This document shows, piece by piece, positions 56,831 through 64,000 of a stretch of DNA of 64,000 nucleotides; the first letter of the stretch is position 1; every line of letters starts with the position of its first letter. The DNA comes from Acholoe squamosa (taxonomy: Eukaryota; Annelida; Polychaeta; Phyllodocida; Polynoidae), in the NCBI GenBank assembly GCA_949317995.1, contig OX439039.1:77730002-77794001 (forward strand). The letters are read 5' to 3'. Both the position numbers and the translations under genes were made by a program. Under the pieces are notes generated by a model. It made no database searches. It was not told where the DNA came from and saw only the letters and a program-made list of their open reading frames with translations.

Positions 56831-59829
56831 TCTTCTGAAGGCTCGTCCAAACCAGATCACATTAAGGAATATTATAATCTATTAGAGATTTTTATAGTGG
56901 CTCAGTCATGCCACCTGTGGTCAACATATAAACCTCTTCATATAACAACTATTCAAGGCCTTATATTAGGTTTGTACATTGTAAAATTAATTACAAAATA
57001 CGTTTAGATAGGTAGCAAATACATTAATGAATATATCATATACTGATATCATTAAACCTCAGAGAGGTAGGCCTTAACCCATGTTCAATGTGGTCCACCA
57101 GAATTATTGGTAAGGTGCTTAGACCTGAGGAAGTCATCAAGTGTTGCCTCAGGGAGGCATCGTATTAGAGGTGGATAGCGTCTGACCGGATGTTTTCCGA
57201 ATTCCCCTTGACCTCTCTCCTTCCCTCCGGAAATGTGATCTCCTCCCAATATACTACCGTAGCACTTCATTTATGAGACACAGATCACATATAAGGCAAA
57301 CTGTGAGTTAAAGGAAATGCTGCAAGGCTTGATAGGGCTTAATTTTGAGCAGTTTAGTAGTGCTGTAATGTGTAGATTCTCAAGTCAGCTTCACTCCATA
57401 AAGCACAGGTGAGGGGCATCCTCGCATAAAAGCCACATCTTATACCCAACATACTACTGTAGTCAGCATTTCTGAATGCATTCCAATTTCCCATGTTATC
57501 CACCTTAGCCTCATAAAACAAGATTCTAGTAGAATTTTACTTTATATTTTCAAATATCAGTCAGTTCTTGCCACATTTGCAAGTTTCACGCATGCCCTAA
57601 TTGACACATGCAAAGCTTCACCAAAAATGGAAGCCTTCGGGTAATAGAATGCCATTTATAGGCCTATAAGTGTTAAGGAATGTATTTTTAAGTGAAAGAT
57701 TCATGTAGGAGTGATTTAAGTGTAGATCATATCATAAAACAAGTGTGTAAAAAGATGATCCTCTGACTAAATTATCCTGCTCTGTATGACCAGTCATATA
57801 AACCTCGCAGAAGAATAACCAATAGAAGTCAATAGATTTGTATGAAATACTCAATATTTGCCTATGTCTTTACACTTTTGCATTGAAACATTCGTCATAT
57901 ATTTTATTTGGTTCTGAAAGGATGGTTATAAGCTAGCAATAGGATCTGTTTCTATAAAGGACATGAGTATATCTACAACATTTAGCTAGTATGCCTACCT
58001 CATATATAACTTCAAAACAGTGTTTGAAAAGCCAATTAATATTTACAACTATTAGTATCTTTGGCTTGTGAAACATCCCCATGGGATTTGTGAATCAGGG
58101 TGACATAGATTCTGTAAGAAATATGTAGGTATATGATGTAGTTATTAAAGGATTAATTAAAGAAAAAAGTGTCATTGTAAGTGTATCGGAAATCCAGCCA
58201 GTTTATGTGGGAGGAGTGTTAACTCTGTTGGGGCCTCATGAGACCTAACAGTTAATGCAACCTTTGAAATCATGATTCACCAATGCATCACTGGTATGCA
58301 ACTAATCTGTCCATCATGGTGACCCATCAGGAATGCAGCAAGCTCAGTAGCCCATGAGAATGCTTGAATCTACCTCTGATGCTAGGACCGCATTCATGCA
58401 TAGTGACTCCAGAGGACATTGAACATTTAAGGATTATGTAGACTTGAAAGGTTTGCATAAAGAATGTCAGTCAGTCAGACAGACCCCTTGAATTAACATA
58501 TCATACAGTCTATTTGCAAACATTCTGGCCCAAATCTATACATCTAATTCATATCTGTGCATTGCCAAATGGCATCACCGTATGTGGAATGGAACAGAAC
58601 AAGCATTTAAATCAGGTTAATAAAATTTCAATGTTGGCCAAATGCTTTTTATTATGTATACTGTGTCCTGCCAAACATATCAACATATTCAAAATTTGGT
58701 CAAAATGGAGAGAATTAACCATAGAGACCAAGTTGCGATCAAACATCCACCAGATGTCACGTCCCTTTATATGCAGTCACGTCTGCCCACATACCTGCCT
58801 CCCCTACCTTCATCATCTTTCTCTGTCTCACTATTTGTGGATGTCAACTGAGACTGACTCCTCTGCCGACTAAAGACAAAGTAATATTAATACTGGTGTC
58901 ATTTTCACAGTATGAATAACCTCATGCTGTTGACAAAATGGCTTATTTCAGACATTTTTCTCTATCTTAATAACCCAGGCTGTTTTTTTAAATGTTACAC
59001 AGGATCATTTCTTGAAAGAGTTGACATTAGAAGGCTGAATCAGGATGTAATCACTTATCATGCATTTGCCTTAAGCAATAGAAAAGTACTCTAACAACTT
59101 TTTTACTGGCACATGTATATGGCATTTGGTTGGCATGATGTAGCAACATTGATGCCGACTGTACAGTGATTATTTATTTCCTGAGACTCCAAAACATTAT
59201 CTCTAGGATTATATCTGTAGAGCGAGGGATGTGTAGGCGGGGGCATAATAGAGGTATGGGTGGGGAATAGAACTAGTGGTCATAACTATAGGAATTGTGC
59301 ATTTAATCAATGACGTGTACATGACCATGCATTGTTGCATTCATATAGCTACACATGATGTTATATAACACAAAGCTTTACTTGCAAAATATAGATATTT
59401 TAATGGACATACCTTTGCAATTGAATCTGTTTCTGGATATCGCCCATTTTCTCTTCTTTGCCCTGAGGATAGATATATACAGAACTGCAGAGTAATGCCT
59501 GCATTGTATTGGTATGTTATCTACAGGTCATTTCCAGCTTGTTGTTCAAAACTAGCCTGTTCTAGAGTGTTCTACAATCACTGTACCTTTTATTCAATGC
59601 TATTTTCGTAAACATCTTCCCATTGAATATAGATGACCCAGATATAGATAACCCAGAAAACATTTTTGGATGCAGTATGCATGTGGTCAGCTGGTTTTTT
59701 GAATAATCTGAAGTTTAAATCTGTATAGAGACATAATTGATACACTATTGGACAGGGCATCCTGGAATTACAGGCTGGCTGTTCCAGATGGATGACAGCG
59801 GGCAGGATAACCAGGCTGCCTAGGAATAA
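56831..59829. other. Unit B duplicated DNA, no gene seen
   Basis: Matches 25415-26317 and then 31960-33290 of unit A, bridging the LINE insertion site. Frames are not preserved between the units. Confidence 0.5.
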
Positions 59830-60453
59830 CCCAGTTAACACACTTTCGTAGATTTTGGTGCCAACTACATAGATTTGCTTGGCATGTGGAGGTTAAGGTT
59901 TAGTTACATTCCAGATACTTAGATATCAGAAATATGTTTATCTGCACTTTGTCCTATAAAAGATCTGCCAAAAAAAGGAGGGGGAAAAGAAACACTTGAA
60001 AAATGTTGGTAAAAATCCATTTAAGGTGAAGGCTTGAACCCTAGACCTTTCAAATCTGGTTCCTACTTGCTACCTCTTTACTTCCAATTCTGATGAAGAA
60101 ATGTCTGTAAACAGTCCATCATGTCATATCCATTACCTCATACCTACAGTCAAAAGAATAAGTTACACTCTTGAGTCTAAGGAAATTGATTGGCTGGTTA
60201 GGTCAGTCAGTAAAGCAAATGTTTTCAAATTCAGGCTCCTGTGTTCAACCCCAGCCCAAACAAAAAAAACTTTGGATACAAGGTGCATCATAAAATTCTC
60301 GGTAGGTTTTTGGTGGGAGGAAAATGTAGAAAAATGTATTGCTGATATTTATGTATCTAGAACATAACTAAACCTTAACGTTTGACCCTCTACATACCAT
60401 GGAAAAAATTAAACCAAAGAGCTACGTAGTATTTAGGTTTGGTGTTCACTGGG
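59830..60453. mobile_element. Inverted-repeat element with two internal tRNA-like units, unit B only
   Basis: Ends CCCAGTTAACAC and GTGTTCACTGGG. GGTTAAGGTTTAGTTA (about 59890) and its inverse TAACTAAACCTTAACG (about 60365) lie further in. A minus-strand tRNA-like unit (about 60075-60020) and a plus-strand one (60190-60262, A-box-like GGTTAGGTCAGTCAGTAAAG, B-box-like GTGTTCAACCCC) lie between. Unit A has the flanks joined near 33285. Confidence 0.66.
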
Positions 60454-60525
60454 ACAAGCCAGGCTGTTATAGCAACCTGGGTGGCTTGAATAATCAGGCT
60501 GTCTGCATATAGAGACCATGCCAAT

Positions 60526-61030
60526 CCCCAGTAAACGCAGACACGTGTATGAACCTAAATGAACATAGTCTCCAGGTATCAACTCCGTAGAATCATCTGA
60601 AAATGTTATGTCCTGAATACATTCCTGAACAATTTCATGTGATTTCACGTGCAAGGAAGTATCAAAGAAACCTCTTGATAATTCTATGCCAATTACATAA
60701 TAAAATGTAAAAGTACATTAGGTTTGAAATTACCTTTTCTAATTTTCTAGGATTTAAAGCCATGCTGTGGTTACCTTTGGATATCAAGTCAGGATTCAAA
60801 CCTATGTGGCCACGAAGCCAACTAATGTGCCGATGGTGATAGGAAGTCCACACATGGACGAAATTCTAGAGAGAAGTATATATACAAATTTTTACTACAT
60901 TGCACCATGTTAAACAATGTAAATTTTATCTAACGTTCACCCAACTTAACCAGGACATAACATTCTAAGTTCTTTAAACGTATGATATCTACCAATTGCT
61001 ACATTGGGTAAAGTTTTGTGTTTACTGGGG
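60526..61030. mobile_element. MITE with TIR CCCCAGTAAACRC, unit B only (505 bp)
   Basis: CCCCAGTAAACGCAGACAC at the left and the inverse of GTGTTTACTGGGG at the right. Unit A joins the flanks at about 33350. The ends are similar to the element at 59830, only 72 bp away. Confidence 0.68.
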
Positions 61031-61790
61031 ACTGTACCTGTCCTCCACCTAATAAATGTTGGTGCACAGTGTATCACTGGTAAGACTTGTACAGCTGAAG
61101 TCTCAGAAACATAAGAAAGAGCATCCAGAGCAGCTGTGGCAGGAAACCATGCAGACAGGAAATTGAAATAAAGAAAGGCCCTTCAGATACATTGAGGCTG
61201 CACGGTCTGTCATTTTAGCATCTATTTTAGCTTGTGGGCATACAAAGCGGGTTCTCATGTAACTTGTTGAACTAGTTGGAGAAATGAGACCCATGAAGCC
61301 TGGCCGTATCACCAACTCATCTATTTATATCTACTCAGCCCCCTCCCCAACCAACTTACAAACACCTTAATGTCAGATATATCACCCCTGTCTGGACCAG
61401 TCATTTTTGCCTGTATTTTCAGTACCCAGTACAGTACAATTGCTAAAATTTAGGGGGTGCACCCCCTCCTCTTGGGCTGTGCCCCCTCATTTTCCAAATC
61501 CTGAGCATGCGACTTTGGTGCTAGCTAGAGGGGAGGGGCTTTGGGTATTTTTTTCATGCCATCATAGGGGGGACATGGCTCATTTTATCTTTTATGACCG
61601 TGAACTGTTCTAGCAACAAATACTTTTTGGGGTCGTTTAAAACTCATTGAATATTTCTTGGTAGGGGATCAGAAAAATGCTCTTTAAAAAAACCCTAAAT
61701 GATGCATCTTTTTAAAGAAAGCATCTCAATTCATGATTCTTACAGTCACATATAATGTTATACTATGTAAACCTTTCTCTGCTTAAGCAG

Positions 61791-61942
61791 CAATGATTAA
61801 AGCATCAATATCTTAATGAACAGGCATTTGTCACCATATCCAAAACTCTAAATCTGGATGCTAACCATCTTCTCTGGTTGAGATTCATTTGTCATTGCCA
61901 TGGATGAAAGGAGTACTGGTTAGTGAGACAGCACCACATGGG
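61791..61942 (+). pseudogene. Degenerate counterpart of the unit A membrane-anchor exon
   Basis: Aligns with 34213-34362. The first ATG is conserved, but a TAA interrupts the hydrophobic span (PYPKL then stop) and further stops follow. The downstream GT is GC. Supports decay of one duplicate if the unit A exon is real. Confidence 0.35.
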
Positions 61943-62039
61943 CAAATTATGTCAACCCCTCATAGGCTGGTCCAGGTGTTAACCCCCAAAGAGTGCACTA
62001 ACTGTTTAACATCAGTGTCATGATCCATGAATTCAGTAT

Positions 62040-63395
62040 CAACAGCGCAACTATGGCACTCTGTTGAAGACATGTATTGGCGAGCTCCGGGAATGACCGT
62101 CAAGCTAATAGTGATAAGAAGTTGCTGACTACATATTATACCAACAAGTGATACATGAATACCATGTGAATCCTTATTTAAGGTTAATTTCTCCATACTT
62201 ACCTCTGTGGGACTGGATTTTATGGAAACCTCCACTACAACTCTGGCTTCACTTCAATAAATCCAAGATGGTGCCGTCCATGGTTTGTTGACATTTTGTT
62301 ACCGGCTACCACCAAATCTTTCCAAACCCACATTTCATTACCTCTACTAATTTGTATGAACTATTTTATATAAATTGCACTATTATTGGAAACCAACAGG
62401 CCAATACATAGTAAAAACTCAGTGGACTTTGGTCTTAATATCAGGACGCACGAGAAGTATGAAACTATCTCCGCATCTGCAACTTGAATCCAAAATGGTG
62501 CAAGGAACTTCCGACAAGCCAAAAAATCTAAACTTGCAAGATAAAAATGATGGTTTTGAAGAAGATGAGACTAATTTTATTCCAAAATTAGATTACCGAG
62601 CCTCTACCAAGGTCCTGGTTGATAAAATCAATGAACTAGAGGATCGTATTAAATCGCAGGAGGGAAATAACAGAGGTACTGTACATATACTACAGGGTAT
62701 GGAGGCAAGGCTCTTTGGCCTTTACCCATGACCAATTAATTAGTGATGTTGGCTTGGACTTTAACAATACGGTGGCAGATGCAATCTATAGGAAGGATAA
62801 AAAACAGGTGCGTACTGCTCAACAAAAAAGGAACCCAAACTTCAAACCTACAAACAGGCCCATAGAAGTAGTCTTCTCTTTAATGCAATATAAAACTCAA
62901 ATCTTGGTGGTGTTAAAAACCTGAAAAACAATCTGGCCTGGAAAGGCGTGCATCTATCAGATGATATTACCCCTGAGGAAAAGAAAATCAAATGAAACCT
63001 GCACTCAATACAAGCATTGGCAAAATCAAAGGGCATTGACTGCTATGTACATGGATCCACTATTACAGTAGCGGGACAACTCTACCAATACAAAGAAATT
63101 GACAAGCTCCCATTTATCTCACCTTAGAAATGCAAAAACAGTTGAGACACCTGATGGTATGGCTTTCCAAGGAGAATTTGGCCCATTTTCAAATCTCTAC
63201 CCGTGTCAGATTAAATATGAAGGACATGAATATGACTCTATTGAGAGAGCATATGCAGAAAAATGTGTCTGATATCTAAACCAATGAATATGCCTTGTTA
63301 ATATAACTTGACTTGATATCTGTTTCACTAATGTGATCAAACTAAATGGCAAATAAAGAAAATTAAACTAGTACGAAACTATTTAGTTAAATTAA
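62040..63395 (+). mobile_element. Unit B-specific insertion carrying a LINE-ORF1-like frame
   Basis: Unit A runs on without this stretch (between about 34460 and 34825, where A instead has a MITE). The exact ends and target copies were not found. It contains the frame at 62375-63272 and AATAAA near 63350. Confidence 0.5.
62375..63272 (+). pseudogene. LINE-ORF1-like protein continuing into a NADAR-like segment, frameshifted
   Basis: The first frame (62375-62731) ends with a short coiled coil, VLVDKINELEDRIKSQEG. A second frame (from about 62715) reads DQLISDVGLDFNNTVADAIY. A third (about 62900-63125) reads LKNNLAWKGVHLSDDITPEE and IQALAKSKGIDCYVHGSTIT; this order (coiled coil, fold, basic K.KG..V...) resembles ORF1 RNA-binding proteins of LINEs. 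After one more shift, 63135-63272 reads DGMAFQGEFGPFSNLYPCQI then KYEGHEYDSIERAYAEKC. This matches the start of NADAR (YbiA-like) domains, N-glycosidases acting on nucleotide or ADP-ribose derivatives. The domain is cut after about 40 residues. The fusion is inferred, since frameshifts separate the parts. Confidence 0.5.
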
Positions 63396-64000
63396 AGAAA
63401 ATCATAGTCCTCCCCTACAGTCTCACATTTATTAGTTCATGTTGTGTGTGCAGCTCCCAATCATAGAAGTAATTACATTTCTGATAGGCCCGTACCATTT
63501 CCTAGAAGAGCATTATTATATATTCACACTGGGGACAAGGTTATGTGATCACCTGCTTCATCATATAATATAATTATAATCAATTTATGTTGAAGCTTTA
63601 CAGAATTTATATATTCTGCCACCTTTCACAAATAGGTTTTAAATATTAACTCTCCTGCTGTGCCCTATAAATCACCCTCTGTGTTCTGCCTGTGACCTTG
63701 AACTGTTTGCTCTTAAATCTGAGTAACCTCTTTTTACTTATGTTAAATGCCTTAAGGTTGAAAGCTTTACATACAGAATTTGATTTGTGTTTAGGAAGTG
63801 AAATACAATGGAGTGTCAAGGTTGTCTTTAACAAAACCTTCAATAGAAGAGCTTAAATAATATTTTGTCCCTAGACTATTACAATTCATAGACAAGTTTC
63901 CATATAAATCCACAGTTTATTCTGACATTTTTTAACATTCTTATAAAAACGTTTTATTTTTGGTTTAAAAGAAATGTAAATACAAAATGTTTTTATTTGG
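63396..64000. other. Unit B duplicated DNA to the window edge, no gene seen
   Basis: 63400-63840 matches 34840-35250 and 63850-63930 matches 39228-39300, so the LINE at 35245 is absent here. Confidence 0.6.

Noticed and set aside
58514-58873. 119-codon plus-strand frame in unit B
   Set aside because: Not preserved in unit A despite strong DNA similarity in part of it, and no domain.

Overview
This window looks like repeat-rich nuclear DNA from an animal that is not a vertebrate, most plausibly a marine invertebrate such as a lancelet, acorn worm or mollusc; the sequence does not settle which. The reasons are AT-rich DNA, spliced transposon genes with GT-AG introns, CR1/jockey-like LINEs, Gypsy and DIRS retroelements, tRNA-derived SINE-like units and very many MITEs. 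I see no bacterial-type operons, and no complete host gene can be supported. The only host-gene candidate is a short putative exon for a type II membrane anchor at 34.2 kb.

Layout: 0-3.4 kb is the remains of a PIF/Harbinger DNA transposon, with a three-exon Myb/SANT-like gene on + and a HARBI1-like transposase fragment on -. 3.7-6.0 kb holds small hairpin elements and tRNA-like SINE pieces. 6.47-8.23 kb is a foldback-like element made largely of tandem arrays. 9.04-9.33 kb is a long-TIR MITE. 10.0-11.3 kb is a large inverted repeat with another MITE nested inside. 11.84-18.94 kb is a nearly full-length Gypsy-type LTR retrotransposon on the minus strand: two 468-bp LTRs, a histidine-tRNA primer site, polypurine tract, gag and a truncated pol.

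The right two thirds is dominated by an old tandem segmental duplication. Unit A (about 20.4-39.4 kb) is homologous in the same order to unit B (about 44.3 kb to the window end), with a third diverged scrap at 43.87-44.17 kb. Between them lie two homologous satellite arrays in opposite orientation (39.9-41.14 and 41.88-43.48 kb). Many elements are present in only one unit, so the other unit shows the empty site. These include a LINE with a 5' inversion (26.3-31.9 kb), a second LINE (35.25-39.23 kb), piggyBac-like MITEs, a nested DIRS plus Gypsy pair (49.57-53.99 kb), several MITEs with TIRs beginning CCCA, and a decayed LINE-ORF1-like reading frame that continues into a NADAR-like segment (62.4-63.3 kb).

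How it works together: nearly every coding trace is a selfish element and most are broken by stops, frameshifts or internal deletions. The value of the window is as a layered insertion record. All similarities were judged by eye; no alignment or database search was run.
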